From Rhizomys pruinosus (lineage: Eukaryota > Chordata > Mammalia > Rodentia > Spalacidae): a stretch of 64,000 nt of DNA. The position numbers were made by a program, and so were the translations under genes. Within the stretch, counting starts at the first letter, position 1. The number at the start of each line of letters is the position of its first letter. The stretch spans positions 1,961,147 through 2,025,146 of the forward strand of contig VZQC01009601.1 in assembly GCA_009823505.1 (NCBI GenBank), in the 5' to 3' direction. The notes beneath the pieces were generated by a model. It had not been told where the DNA came from and searched no databases. It saw nothing but the letters and a program-made list of their open reading frames with translations. Of the stretch, positions 1 to 12,600 are shown in pieces.

Positions 1-130
1 TGCTGCTCCCTGAGCTGCTCTCTGAGCCCCTGAGCTGCTCCCTGAGCCCCTGCTGATCCCTGAGCCCCTGCTGCTCCCTGAGCTGCTCTCTGAGCCCCTG
101 AGCTGCTCCCTGAGCCCCTGCTTGCTCTGT
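1..130. repeat. Minisatellite of Leu/Ser-type CTGAGCCCCTGCTGCTC units
   Basis: Tandem, imperfect units built from TGCTGCTCCCTGAGC and CCTGAGCCCC blocks. The array runs off the left edge of the window, so its full length is unknown. Confidence 0.8.
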
Positions 131-265
131 GTTCTCCAGTGTTTGCTGCTGTGCAGGCTGGGTTCTGGGCCTTCTGACAGGCAGTGTTTTCATTGTGCAG
201 TTTCATTTCCCTAGGAGCATTATATAGAACATCTCACGTGCTACTTTTTAAAAATCATATTTGTT

Positions 266-292
266 GAGAGAGAGAGAGAGAGAGAGAGGGGA
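266..292. repeat. (GA)n microsatellite
   Basis: About 11 GA dinucleotides. Confidence 0.85.
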
Positions 293-752
293 GTTGATTC
301 TCTCCATCCGCCATGTGGGTCCTGGGGACTGATCACCGCTCAGTGGGCTCGGCAGGCTGGGCAGCAGATGCCTTTACCCCATGACCACGTCTCCAGCCCT
401 CACATGCTTCTCCGCCATCTTTGCATCAGTTGTGTGGAAGCGTTTGTTGAGATCTTTGGTCTGTTTAACTTATCAATTTGTTTCCCTATTGTTGAATTTA
501 AGAGTTCTTCAGATACTTGGAACAGTAATCCTTTGTGAGATGTGTCTTTTGCAGATATGCTTATTCTGTTGACATTGCTTCTCACAGAACAAAAATTTAA
601 AAATTTAAAGACTATAGGTTATTTTTTGTAAATTTGGTATATTTACAAAAATCATTAATTTAAAAAAAATCATGGCCATATTCAATAAATCTTTCTCATC
701 TATATTTTTCTTTTTAAAAATATTGAAAAGACCCCCCCCCAAATTTTTTATT

Positions 753-900
753 TAGCTTGGTATGGTGGCACGTGCCTTTAATTCCAGAACTTGGGAGGCA
801 GAACCAGGCAGATCTCCCTGAGTTCAAGGCCAGCCTGGTCTACACAGCAAGTTCCTGGTCAGCTGGGGCTATAGGGAGAACCCGTCTCAAAGAGACAAAA
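753..900 (+). mobile_element. B1 SINE
   Basis: Near full-length B1 (7SL-derived) ending in a short A-rich tail. Confidence 0.9.
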
Positions 901-919
901 ATATATATACAGATAGATA

Positions 920-1115
920 TATTATTTATATGTACATGAATGTATTGCCTGAACCTGTGTAATGCAATACCTGAGGAGATCAGAAGAGGGTGTCAGATTC
1001 CCTGGAACTGGAGTTACAGACAGCCGTTACCTGCCATATGGGTGCTGGGATTTGAACCCAGGTCCTCTGCAAAAGCAGCCAGTGCTCTTAACTCCTGAGC
1101 CATCTCTCCAGCCCC
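920..1115 (-). mobile_element. B2 SINE
   Basis: Reverse complement of B2, ending ccatctctccagcccc. Confidence 0.88.
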
Positions 1116-1876
1116 TCATCTGTATTTTTTCATTGTTAACGTTTTAGGTTATATATTTATTTAGTCTACTAACCGTTTTGAGTTAATTTTTGTGACAGGA
1201 ATAGGTATATTTCTAGATTCATTGTTTAGGGTGTTACTACCCAAATGTGCCACATTTATTGAAAAAGACTCTCTATGGCTCCTTTATCACACTTACAGGT
1301 GTGCATGCTCGGGTTCTGTGGTCTGTTTCATTGAGGTATTTGTCACTGATAACGCCCCAGTGTATTGACAGCCATGGCTTCATGGTCAGATGCCATGAGT
1401 CCCCCAGCTCCCCTTTCTGTCACCAGCTCTGAGCCATGGGTCTCACGAATACTTTAGAACCAGTTTGTCTATCCACAGAGAACTTGGCTAGGGTCTTAAC
1501 TCTTTAGAGCAAGTTGAGGGTAACTATCATCTTGATAATATTGAATCTTTGCGTCTTTAAGCATGAAATGTGTCCGTTTTTGTGGTTTGATTTCTCTTAT
1601 CACAGTTTTATAGTTTTCTTCATCTAGATTTTATAGAAAGTTTGTTAGGCTCATACTTAACTGGTTCCTTTCTGAACTGCTAATGTAAATGTCATTATGT
1701 TTTAAATTTCAAGTTCCAGTTCCTCAGTGCTAATGTATAGAAATGTGATCGGCTTTTCTGTATTAACTTTATATCCTGCGAGTTTGCCATAAACACTATT
1801 TCAATAGGTTTTCAATAGATTTTCTGCAGAGACAGTTATGACATGCAATTAAGGCTGCATTGTTGAAAAATATGGT

Positions 1877-2003
1877 GTAGTTGGGTATGGTGGCTCATGC
1901 CTGTAATCCCAGCACTGGGGATACTGAGGCAGGAAGATTACTGAGTTCTAGTTTGAGGCCAGCCTGGGCTAGAGTATGAGACCCTGGTTCAAAATACAAC
2001 AAA
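1877..2003 (+). mobile_element. Old B1 SINE (PB1-like)
   Basis: Diverged B1 head, GGTGGCTCATGCCTGTAAT, with later B1 blocks. Confidence 0.8.
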
Positions 2004-2088
2004 AGGAATAGAGGTAACATCCTTGCCTTCTTCCTTATTACTATGGTATTAGGTGTGGGCTTTTAGAAAAATAGATGTTCTGGAGTGA

Positions 2089-2125
2089 AATTCTCTTTCT
2101 ACTTTACTGAGAGGTTTTTTTTTTT
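2089..2125. repeat. Left target-site duplication of nested insertion
   Basis: A 37-bp stretch starting aattctctttctacttta recurs at 2871-2907 with two core mismatches. See the finding on the nested L1. Confidence 0.75.
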
Positions 2126-2870
2126 ACGTATTGAAGTTTTATTTTTTTAACAATAAGTAATAATTTTTTATTTTTTTTTAATTTTATTTATTTCTGTATG
2201 TGTATGAATGTACTGTCTGCATGCAAGTTTGTGCACCCGTGTCGTGCAATGCCACGGAGGTCAGAAGAGGGTGTTGGATTCCCCTGGAACTGGAGTTCTC
2301 CTGGAATTGGAGTTTCAGACAGTTCTCAGCCGCCATGTGGGTGCTGGGTATCAAATCCGGGTCCTCTGTAAGATCGGTTGGCGCTCTTAACCGCTAGGCC
2401 ATCTCTCCAGCCCCATAATTTATTAGTACAAGCATCCTTCATGTAAAACCAATTTGCAAGCAGTTGTGCCCAAACCCACACAGCCCATGGGTCCCACCAT
2501 CCAGCTGGGGGAGCTTGTATGTTCAATCAAGTTGATCAAATGAGTGTCCAGACTATGTTGCTGTAGTTTCACCATTCACCCTAATTGCAGCTCTTACATT
2601 CTCCCACGCCCCCTCTTCCGCAGATTGTTCCCTAGGCTTAGAAAAGGGGCACAGGTGGATGAGAAGCAAAACAGTCTACTTTCTCTGGAGCTGTCATTTT
2701 GGACTCTGGTCAATCCTGGCTGTTTCCTTTCATAGGCTGACAGTTTGTCCAGGAATAACCTTTCAATCCTACTAATGAAGCACAAGCAATTAGATATATA
2801 GGTATTTAAACAGTACTAATTGTTATGGTAGGTTACTTTGGTATAGACACAGATGTTTGGATGGTATATT
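2126..2870 (-). mobile_element. Nested L1 3'-end fragment carrying a B2
   Basis: Poly(T) (the tail of a minus-strand element), then a B2 (2190-2414), then about 455 bp that is the reverse complement of 30755-31210. The whole segment is bounded by a direct repeat (2089-2125 and 2871-2907) and interrupts older L1 text. Confidence 0.7.
2190..2414 (-). mobile_element. B2 SINE, subfamily with 18-nt internal duplication
   Basis: Reverse-complement B2 with the doubled 'ggaactggagtt' / 'ggaattggagtt' block. Confidence 0.92.
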
Positions 2871-3010
2871 AATTCTCTTTCTACTTTATTGAGAGTTTTT
2901 TTTTTTTAATCATAAATGGGTTTGGGATTTTGTCAAATGCATTTGTGCATCTATTAGTATGATCATGTTTTTGTTTTCCTTTTTTTGTTTGTTTGTTTTT
3001 GTTTGTTTAT

Positions 3011-3194
3011 TTTTTTGATCTTTTTGAGACAGGGTCTCCCTGCAGCCCCAGCTGTCCCAGAACTTGCTATGTAGACCAGGCAGCCTCAGCTGTCCCAGAA
3101 CTTGCTATGTAGACCAGGCTGGCCTCAAACTCAAAGAGATCTGCCTGTTGCTGCCTCCCCAGTGCTGGGATTAAAGGCGTGTGAACACCGGCTT
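3011..3194 (-). mobile_element. B1 SINE with internal 38-bp duplication
   Basis: Reverse-complement B1 in which the block cagctgtcccagaacttgct...agcct occurs twice in tandem near 3050-3125. Confidence 0.88.
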
Positions 3195-3424
3195 TGTTTT
3201 CTTTTTGAGCTTGTCGATGTAAGTAATAACATTAATTGATTTGCAAATATTGAATGAACCTTGCATACCTGGGATAAATCCTATTTAGTCATGGTACATT
3301 AAAGCTTTTTGTCCCTTCTGGATTTGATTTGCTGGTATTTGTTGACAAGTTTCACACCTATGTTCAGGGGGAATATTGGTCTGTAGTTTTATTTTTTTTT
3401 GTTTTATTTTTTATTTATTTTTTT

Positions 3425-3577
3425 TCTTTTTGAGTCTTTTTTGAAACAGGGTCTCCCTGTAACCCCAGCTGTCCTGGAACTCGCTTTGTAGACTAGGCTG
3501 GCCCTGAACTCCCAGAGAGCCCCCTACCTCTGCCTCCCAAGTGCTGGGATTAAAGGTGAGCACCACCATACCCAGCT
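3425..3577 (-). mobile_element. B1 SINE
   Basis: Reverse-complement B1, full length. Confidence 0.9.
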
Positions 3578-3662
3578 ATGAGGGATTGTCTTTTCAAAGG
3601 ACCAGTGTCTGGTTTCATTGATTCTTCCATCATTTCTTTTTCAGTTTTATTGTTTCCCACAC

Positions 3663-4074
3663 TGGTCCTGCTATCCTTTCTTGGACTTACTTTGGTAGTA
3701 TATTGGTTCCCACAGTGATCCTGCTATCCTGTCTTGGACGTACTTTGGTAGTATATTGGTTTGCACAGTAGTCCTGCTACTTGTCTTGGACATACTTTGG
3801 TAGTATTTTGGTTCGCACAGTGGTCCTGCTATCCTGTCTTGGACGTACTTTGGTAGTATATTGGTTTGCACAGTGGTCCTGCTATCCTGTCTTGGACGTA
3901 CTTTGGTAGTATATTGGTTCACACAGTGGTCCTGCTATCCTGTCTTGGACATACTTTGGTAGTATATTGGTTCGCACAGTGGTCCTGCTATCCTGTCTTG
4001 GACGTACTTTGGTAGTCTATTGTTTCGCCCAGTGGTCCTGCTATCCTTTCTTGGACGTACTTTGGTAGTTTGTT
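3663..4074. repeat. 53-bp minisatellite, about 7.8 copies
   Basis: Tandem units starting tggtcctgctatcctgtctt, each 53 bp (one copy shortened by a base or two) and 85-100% identical. The array sits inside old L1 sequence. The minus-strand open frame across it is incidental, because 53 is not a multiple of 3. Confidence 0.92.
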
Positions 4075-5814
4075 CCCTGATTTCCTAAGGAAGAACATAA
4101 GAGTTTTGACTTATCTTCCTTTCTTTCTCATGTGTGTATTCTGCACTACAATTTTTTTTTTCCTGCTTTTACTGTTTGCATAAATGTCAATAAGCTGTTC
4201 TCATTTAAGCCAAGATAGTTTAAGATTTGAGACTTGTTCTTTAACTCACATGTTACTTAGAAGTGTGTGACTTAATCTTTACACACTTGGGGATTTTCCA
4301 GCTGCCGTTCTGTCCCTGATTCCTGGCTCAGTTTACTTGTAATTGAAGAGTAGTAATAGGATGATTCCTATTTTAAATTTGCCAAGATGTGGCTTTGGAC
4401 CAGAAAGTATCTGTCTTGGCAAATGTCCCATGTGAGGTGGATTATTTTTCCTTTGACTTCTTCCAGAATTTATTTTTCTGTAGTTTGAAATGATACAGCC
4501 TGGAGATGGTTTCTTGGTATTTATCCTACTGGGTGCTCTAGGAGTTTCCTGAATCTGGGGTTTGGTATGTGACATGAATTTGGGGATTTCTTAGATTCTC
4601 TTGTTCAGGTTTCTTTGCTTTCTCTTATGCATGGCAATACCCTTTGTCATTGCCTGCACTTGGGAGGCATGGACAGCCACTGTGCTACTCTGAATGTGCC
4701 TCATCTCATCTGTAGTCCTTAGATCCTCTGTTCTATTGTTCTCACACCTCATTCTGTTAATCCACTTTGGTAGGTGAAGATTTCCTCAAACTCAGGAAAT
4801 CTTCCTTCAGCTATAGAGGATGTTCTATGAGATAACAAAGGCTTTCTGCATGTCTGCAGAACATTTTTTATCTCTGCATTTGTTTCTTAAAGTTTCCCTC
4901 TCCCTGCCTGCACTCTATATGTTTTTCATGTCTACTTTATCCATTGGGTTCCTGTGCATATTAATCATATTTGCTCTAGATTCCTGGTTTGGTAATTCTA
5001 GCATCATTGTGTGGCTGATTCTGATGCTTCCTCTCTTGTCTCCTGATTGTTTTTTGCCTCAGAGAATGACTTCTGATCTGTTTTTCCTAATGGGGTATGA
5101 TGTTCTGGGTAACAGAAACTGTTGTAAATAGGGTATTTGTCATGTTAACAAAGTATGATGGGTGGGAGATGTTCTACAGGGCTAAGAGTTGGTACAGCTT
5201 TCTAATGAGCCTGTGCTCTACACACACTTCTCAGTATCTCTGTAAGTTCCCCTACATGGGACAAATGGCAGAAATGGGCTGGAGTTGTGTCGTCCCCTTC
5301 TGTTAGGTCAGTTAGCCTCTGGAAATATCCCAAGAGGAACGGGTGCTCTCTTGCTATGTCTGGAACAGTTCTTTTTGCCCTGCCCACTCTCCAAACTAAG
5401 GCTTGTTCTCTCAGCTTCATTGTGAGGGCCTAGCTGAGCTCCTGGAGGTAGATCAAGTCTGAGGGTCCCTAGAACGTGGCCCATGGTATTTTGAACTCAG
5501 GCTTGTCTACGCTAGGCTCCAGCAGCTTATAATTACAACTCAGGTCTTCCTACTCCCCATCTCTGGTTTCAGAGTAAGCCGTGATTCCCTGGAGTCCATC
5601 TCCACTCATAGGGGCACAGTTTGCTGGTGTGGGTTCCTCTCTCAGCTGACAGTTTTACACTCGGCTTTCATACCCAGATTTATACTTGTTAGGACCAAAT
5701 GATGACTTCTCAGCTCCTTGGGAGAAGAACTAGATCTACAGTGTTCTTTCTTAGTGTGGGTGTTTACAGGTCTAAGCATACCTCTGCATTCTTAGTTGCT
5801 ACCCAGGAGCTTTG

Positions 5815-5893
5815 GAGGGGGAGGAAGGGAAGGAGGAAGGGAGGGAGGGAGGGAGGGAGGGGAGGGAGGGAGGGAGGGACAGAGAGACAGAGA
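5815..5893. repeat. (GGGA)n / (GA)n purine tract
   Basis: A run of GGGAGGGAGG units passing into GAGA. Confidence 0.9.
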
Positions 5894-6524
5894 GGTGATT
5901 TCTTTTTTGAAATTTTTTACTGAATTTTTATAAATTCATAAAATTTATTTTGATTATATTTGGACCCTTTACCCTGTCTGCACCCCTCTTCTACCCCAAG
6001 TTATGATTTTTATTGAAGTATATTCATTGTGCATAGAATCAGGTTTCATGTGTTACTGTTTTCATTTGTCTTGGTACGTTATTATTTATGATTTCTTATT
6101 TTGTGTTTAGGAGTATGTTAATTTCCACATGCTTGTGACTTTTCAAGTTTCATCCTGTTACTCATTTAAAGTTTTGTTCAATACGACGGGAGAAATGGGT
6201 TCTGTATATGCCAGTCACGCGAGGTCCCATGTGCCCTGGTGACTACTAGGCTGTGTTCTGTGCTGGGTTGAGTGCTATAGATGTTTGGTCAGGTGAGTTG
6301 GTTTATTGTAGTGGTTACTTTTTTTCCTTTTTGATTTTATGCCTCTATTGAATGTGTTTTCTGGAAGTCCTGAACTTAACCTCAAGTCTGCTGATCTAGG
6401 CATGTGACAGGTGTAAAGGCAGATGATGGAGTTTCGGGGTTTGGGGGACCTTTTTCGTTGGCAGTTGTGGTGGTCCATCCCATTGTGTGAGGCCTGCGCT
6501 GGCAGTTCTGTGCCTTTCTTTCAG

Positions 6525-6678
6525 CTCCAGGCCCTCAGCAAACCTCAGCCCAAGCTGCAGGAGGACCTGCCACAGGGACAGATGCTACAAGGGAAAGGAC
6601 CTGTGCCCAGCAACAAGTCACAGGGCCAAGCCCCCAGTTCTGAGGTGGTTAGGGGTTGGAAGCCACCAGAGCAGAAGG
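6525..6678 (+). CDS. GOLM1: GOLM1 exon, start of luminal acidic tail
   Basis: The acceptor is tttcag before CTC CAG GCC CTC and the donor is gtaagt. The exon is 154 bp, enters in phase 0 and leaves one base (G). It encodes 51 residues from LQALSKPQPKLQEDLPQ to VVRGWKPPEQK. The opening LQALS-PQP-LQ block matches human GOLM1. The exon is Pro/Gln-rich with no Cys, as expected for this disordered region. Confidence 0.94.
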
Positions 6679-9600
6679 GTAAGTGGAATCTGGCCGTTGC
6701 TTTTGCACCCTCCCCACTTCAAGCAGCAGCACATGCTGTTAGGCCCTTGCAGATACTCCGAGGGCAGAGTGTGGCTTGAGGCAGCGAAGAGTTGGGCAGT
6801 GGGGCTGGCAAGTGCCACTGTCTCTTGAGACCCAGGAACATGGGCCATAGGCCTTTTTGTTTGTCTTACTGACATCTGTATAAGCACAACTGCAGACTAT
6901 GCTTTTGCTCAGGGTACCACTAGGATGCGAGGAGGGTGTGCTGGATAGCTTTAGTGTCAACTTGACACACCTGGGTTGAGGGAGCCTCAATTGGGGAATT
7001 GGCTCCATTGGATTGGCCTGTGGCCACATCTGTGCAGTATTGTCTTGATTGTCAAGCAGTGTGGGAGGGCCCAGCCCAGCCCACAATTAGTGGTGCCACC
7101 CTGGGCAGGTTGTTGTATACCATATAAGAAGGCAGGCTGGGCATGAGCCAGGGGAGCAAGCCAGTAAGCAGCACTCCTCCATGGCCTGTGCTTCAGCTCC
7201 TGCCTCCAGGTTCCTGCCCTGAGTTCCTACCTTGGGCTCCTTAAGTGATGAACTGTGACCCAGGAGATGTAAGCTGAATAAACCCTTTCCTCCCCAAGTT
7301 GGTGTCGGTCAGTGTTTTGTCACAGCAATGGAAGACAAACTAGAACAGAAGGGCAGGATCAGAGACCTGGGAAGCTGGCACTCTGGACTCCCAAGGGATG
7401 TCTCAGATGACCGTGAGCCAGCTCAGCACTCTGGTCTCCTTGTGTGCAAGTCGTTGGGATACCTGGCTCCACACTACTCTTCTTACTGCTTTTCTCTTGT
7501 TCAGTCTGAAGATGAACTAGAGCATAGGCCACGAGGCAAGCTCGCAGCTGCTCCCTGTGTGGGCTTCCTGCTGTTGCCACTCTCTGGGAACTCTGGGAAT
7601 TAGGTGGCACATTCGGCTTCTTTTGTTTTTGTTTTTGCTTTATTTTTTTGAGACAAGGTCTAATGTAGCCCAGTCTGGCCTCAAACCTGCTATGTAGCGA
7701 AGGCCCTGAAATTTATTCTCCTGCCTTTACCTCCCAAGTCCTTGGATTGCTGGTATGCACTACCACATCTGGTTTTTGTTGTTTACATTGTAATTTTTGG
7801 TTCAGTTGTTAAAGGCAGGGACCGAGGCTGGCTTAGACTCTGAGCTTCTGAGCTCCTGATCTCCTTGTTCTCCCTATAGTGTTGGGGTTGCAGGTGTGTT
7901 CCTCCACCCCCACTCACATTAGGTTTGTTGTTTTAAGTAAAATACTCTTATAGTCACAGCTAACTGTGCTTTCTACACAGAGGAAACCAACGAGATCCAG
8001 GTTGTCAATGAGGAGGAACTCCAAAGAGATGGCGTTGGCCCACCCCAGGCACCAGGCAAAGAACAGGCCGTTGTAGAGGACACACTTGTGGACAGAAGTA
8101 ACTTTGGGAGAGCTGGACAGCCTGGTCAGACCACACAGGTGCCAGTGGCCCTGTTGGGCATCCCTGAAAATCAGGATCTTGAGAATGCTCAGCAGGACCA
8201 GCTTGTCATCCGAGGCCGGCAGGAAGAGCAGGATGCTGCTGGGGACGGTGCGTGGGCTGTGGGGTCCTGCCTGGGCTTTCTTCCAGCCATTTGGCCTTTC
8301 CAGTCTTCCAGACATCAGATGCATCCCCTTGAATTTCACCAAATGCATTTCATGACTTGCTAGTTCTTTTGTATTTGTTGTCAAGGGGAAATAAGGTTAG
8401 TGTAATTTTTTTAATTTTCAGAAATATTAAATCAGTGAAACTTTGAAGATATATGACACCTTGAAACAGGTGCTTAGCAGACTAAATGTTGCCTCCTGGC
8501 AAGTAGGCGATGTGTCTTTGTGTCTTCACTTCTCCATTTGTTGTCTGAAACAGAACTGATAGTTCCTAGTAAATGAATGGCTGAATGAAGGAATGATTAG
8601 GTAGACGGACATTAGCACATCGTGAGCATTGAGGAAAAGTGACGCATGAATCCCAGCTTTTCAAAAGAAAGTGGGAGCTGGGCATGGTGGCACACACCTT
8701 TAATCCCAGCACCTGGAAAGCAGAGGCAGGTGGCTCTCCGTGGGATAGAGACCAGCCTAGTCTGTATAGAAAGGTCAGCTGTGGTTAAGGAGGGGGAGAA
8801 TCTGAACTCAACAGAATCAGAATACCTTGGATGTATTTTGTTCTTAAGGATGTAGAAAATTTCTGTCCTTGGAGCCAGGAGGACTCACAAAGTTATGACA
8901 CCTCTGCTCTTGGGTGGACCAAATATTTGGAATCCGACTTTCACTTCAGTTTTTCCTTTTGAAGAATGTGTCCTCTGAAGTTCCAGCTATAGGTGCATCT
9001 TCTGAGCCTCCTGCTGAGCATCACTGCCCAGGGCCCTGCTCCACAGCTACCAGAACTAAAGATGGTCATGGTAGGGAGGGCACCCACACTCGGGGGGGGG
9101 GGGCTCACATGTGAAGTGTAATAGCTAGAGAGAAGAACCTAAAGTAGTGAAAGCCTGTACAATAACACCTGCTTGCAGACACAGCTGTAATCTCATGTCA
9201 GTAAACCTGCCGAGTGTGCATGCCTATGATGTTTCTACCTCAGATAGTGAAGCAAAACACAGATTTTGTTCAGGCATGCTTTAATAAAGTCTCATTTGCC
9301 TGGATGCATGCACACTTTTAAATGTTTTCAGATTCTCTAGTCTCTTGATGGCATTCCGTGTCGATCTATCTCCAGATCAAGTGTGATGCTAGCAGTGTAG
9401 TTCTGCACATAGAAAGGAGTCTTGTCCTTTGCTTCACAGTAGCAATCCCATTCCCTCTCTTGGAGTGCTGGGCCATTCTAAAACGTTCTAGTCATTAATC
9501 TATTTCCAGTTGTCCTTCATCAAATAGTACTTTTCCTTATTTTTATTGATTGTCCAAGACAGGGATTTTCATTTAGTTTCTCCATTTTCAGCCAGGACTG

Positions 9601-12600
9601 TGGCCTTTTATTTAGGGATTTTTCTTTTTTGTGTTAGAGATTAAACCTCTCATGTATTCTAGGCACATATTCCACCACTGAGCTCATCACCAGGTTTGTA
9701 TTTTATGAAGACTCAGTATTTGTGTGTGTGTGTGTGTGTGTTGTGTTTGAGACAGACAGGGTCTCACTGTAGCCCCAGCTGGCCTGGAACTAGCCCTGTA
9801 GACCAGGCTGGCCTTGAACTCACAGAGATCCACCTGCCTCTGCCTCCCAAGTGCTGGAATTAAAGGTGTGCTCCACCACACCCGGTTTAAAGACGGTTCT
9901 TAGCCGCCATGTGGGTGCTGGGAATCGAACCTGGGTCCTTTGCAAGAGCAGTCAGTGCTGTTAACCACTGAGCCATCTCTCCAGCCCCAGCAGCATGTTT
10001 CTAAGTAGAGTACCTTCTTATGGTATTTGTACTGGTGCCAAGTCCGTGACTCCCTACCATTTCTTGAGAGGTTCAGTAAAGTGATGACTAGGGTAACACC
10101 CAATACTGGTGCTGGTGTGCTGACATCAAGAGTAAAATAGTAGCTTGTTTTGTGTGCTGATTTTACAGGGAGAAACCAGCAGAAATTGGACAATGATGAA
10201 TATGTGGATGAAAATGAAGCAGAATCTGAGAAAGAGAAGCAGGCAATCCTTGCAGGGAACGACAAAAATGTAAATGGTAGGAATAGTGGTGGTGAAGGGA
10301 GTCATTTACTTTTCCTCCTCTTTTCTTTCCCTAGTTAATGTTGACAATACTGTAGGTAGTTATCAGTCCAGGAAGACAGTTCTTTTAGAACCCCTGGAAA
10401 GTGGGGCAGTAGATCGTCGTGAGGGCTGAGCTTCCCCAGAAATTGGTGAGGGTTTGCTTTCAATGACTTAGGGGTCCCCAATAAGATGGCTGGCCCACAC
10501 CTTAGTCATTCCACAGCTGCTTTTGACTGTCTGCCCAGTTTGTTGATGGCCTCTGCACACTGTTTTCAGTTGGAAATGCTCAGGTGACATGTCTTTGGTA
10601 ACACTTCCTTCCTTCTGGTCTTTGAACTCAGATTAGTGTAGATCTCACTTTGTTCTTGACTTTATTATTATTATTTTTTTGGTCTTTTTGAGACAGGGTC
10701 TCCCTGTAGCCCCAGCTGACCTGGAACTCACTCTGTAGACCAGGCTGACCTTGAACTCACAAAGATCCGCCTGCCTCTGCCTCCCAAGTGCAAGGATTAA
10801 AGGCGTGCGCCACCATGCCTGGCCCTTGTTCTTGACTTTTTAAAACCTGTTTTTCAATTTGGCTTTTCTGAGTTGCATACAAAATATTTCCTTTATATTC
10901 CTCTGGTTTACAGATTCTTCTTTCCAGATTTTTACCTCATGAGTTTTTTGCAGGTTCTTGTCCTTGCTTTCTGTGCTTCAGCTGTAGCTTCTGGATTCCT
11001 TGGATCTTATCTGTGGAAAGTCTGTGAGAACAGGCGCGTTCCATGAGAGGCTTCAGTCAAGATATGGGTGCTACAAAAGCAGTCTTTAGTTCTGTTTTCA
11101 AAACACGTGGTTCTGTGAATTCATATGATAAAGCTGCAGTATCCTATGCTTAGGTGCTGCACACTAGATGCTTTGTTGCTATTTCAATTGTGATGCAAGT
11201 TTATACACCATAACCTAGAAACCAAGGACCCAAGGCTTTATGTCCAGGTTTCCTGTTTGATTCTCCATGTAGGATAGATCCTGAGGTTTTAAGTACATTT
11301 ATTTGGGTCAGGTGTATCCATGGTGCATGTGTGGAGGTTAAGCTTTCAGGAGTCAGTCCTGTCTTTCTACCATGTGATTTCTAGGGATCAAACTCAAGGT
11401 GTCAGGCTTGGCAGCAAGTAGCTTCACCTGCTAAGTGATCTCACTGGCCCAGACCTGAGTTTTCTATCTCACCTTTGGAAACTCAGGGAGGAGTCCAGTG
11501 TCTTCAGTAGAAGTCCATGGGGTCAAAGCCAGCTTTGCAGCTTTATTATTACCTGCAGAGATTGTTACTTCTAACGCACTCTGGTCTTACAGATGCCTTC
11601 TTGTATCACTCCATGAGCAGCAAAGTCTCCATAGGCAGCCCTGGCTGACCTGGAACTGCTATGTAAACAAACCAGTCTGGCCTTGACTTCACCCTGAATC
11701 CACCAGCCTGTTGGGACTAAATGTGTGCACCACCACCCAGCCTGTGTTTTTTTTTTTGTTTTGTTTTTTAAGTTCACTTCTCAAGGCTGGAGTGATGGCC
11801 TCAGTGGTTAAGGACCCAAGTTCAGTTCCCAGCACCCACATCAGGCAGCTTCTAACTGCCTATAACTCAAGCTCCAGGGAATCTAACATCCTCTTCTGGC
11901 TTCCTTGGGCATCTACACTCATGTGCACATACCCACAGACACATGTATGTAATTAAAAATCCATAAATTTCCTTTTAATTTTCAGTTTAAAACTTAGTAA
12001 GTAGCAAAAGGAATTTCTGTACACCTTCTCTTCATGGTCCCCAAGCGTTTGCCTCTTCAGTCATCATAGTCCAGTTCTCCAAATGAAGGAATGTTGAGAC
12101 AGTACTATTATCTAACACATAGTTTCTTCCCAACTGAAGTTCTCCTTCTGGTCTAGAACCATACTCTAAATCTGCTGACACACCTGTTTCAGGGCTCTTT
12201 CTGAATGTCCCATGTACTCTTGCTTGTTTTTCAGTATACTGGCCAGTTAGGTAGAAAGTCTTTCAGTTTGTATTTGCTCATCACATTATTATTTTAAATC
12301 ACTGGAATAGTTTTAGATGTTGCTTAGATTGGATGAAACAAACAATAGCTCCAACTTCATAAAATAGTGCATGCATTTATATTAAGCTTTTAACATGAGC
12401 GTTATATTGCTTTTCAATTTTGTGAAGTGTTTTTATATTATGTGTCAAGGACATAGAGGAAGGCTTCAATATACTGGAGCTCTGGAGTCTTAAAGTGGCC
12501 CAAACTGGTAGGAAGACAGTTCTCAGAAGTGTGCACAGTTAGTTCTGCACCTGCGAGCAAGTCACTGTACAGGAGACCCTGGACTAAACTGTTCTAAACA

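Larger units (their letters stand above)
380..6330 (-). mobile_element. Old, fragmented L1, minus strand, with many nested insertions
   Basis: Diverged L1 ORF2-type text read on the minus strand recurs at about 380-720, 1140-1870, 2020-2125, 2871-3000, 3220-3390 and 3590-3660, with ORF1-like and upstream text at 4080-5700. The fragments are collinear with the better copy at 40-45.5 kb. At 4333-4600 a minus-strand frame resembles the L1 ORF1 nucleic-acid-binding region. All frames are broken. Further L1 3'-end-like text occupies 5890-6330. Confidence 0.65.

Noticed and set aside
3663..4074. CRISPR-like regular repeats
   Set aside because: Units are directly adjacent with no unique spacers and lie in rodent L1; this is a minisatellite.
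4820..5131. 103-codon plus-strand frame
   Set aside because: It lies antisense to old L1 upstream sequence, with no domain or splice context.
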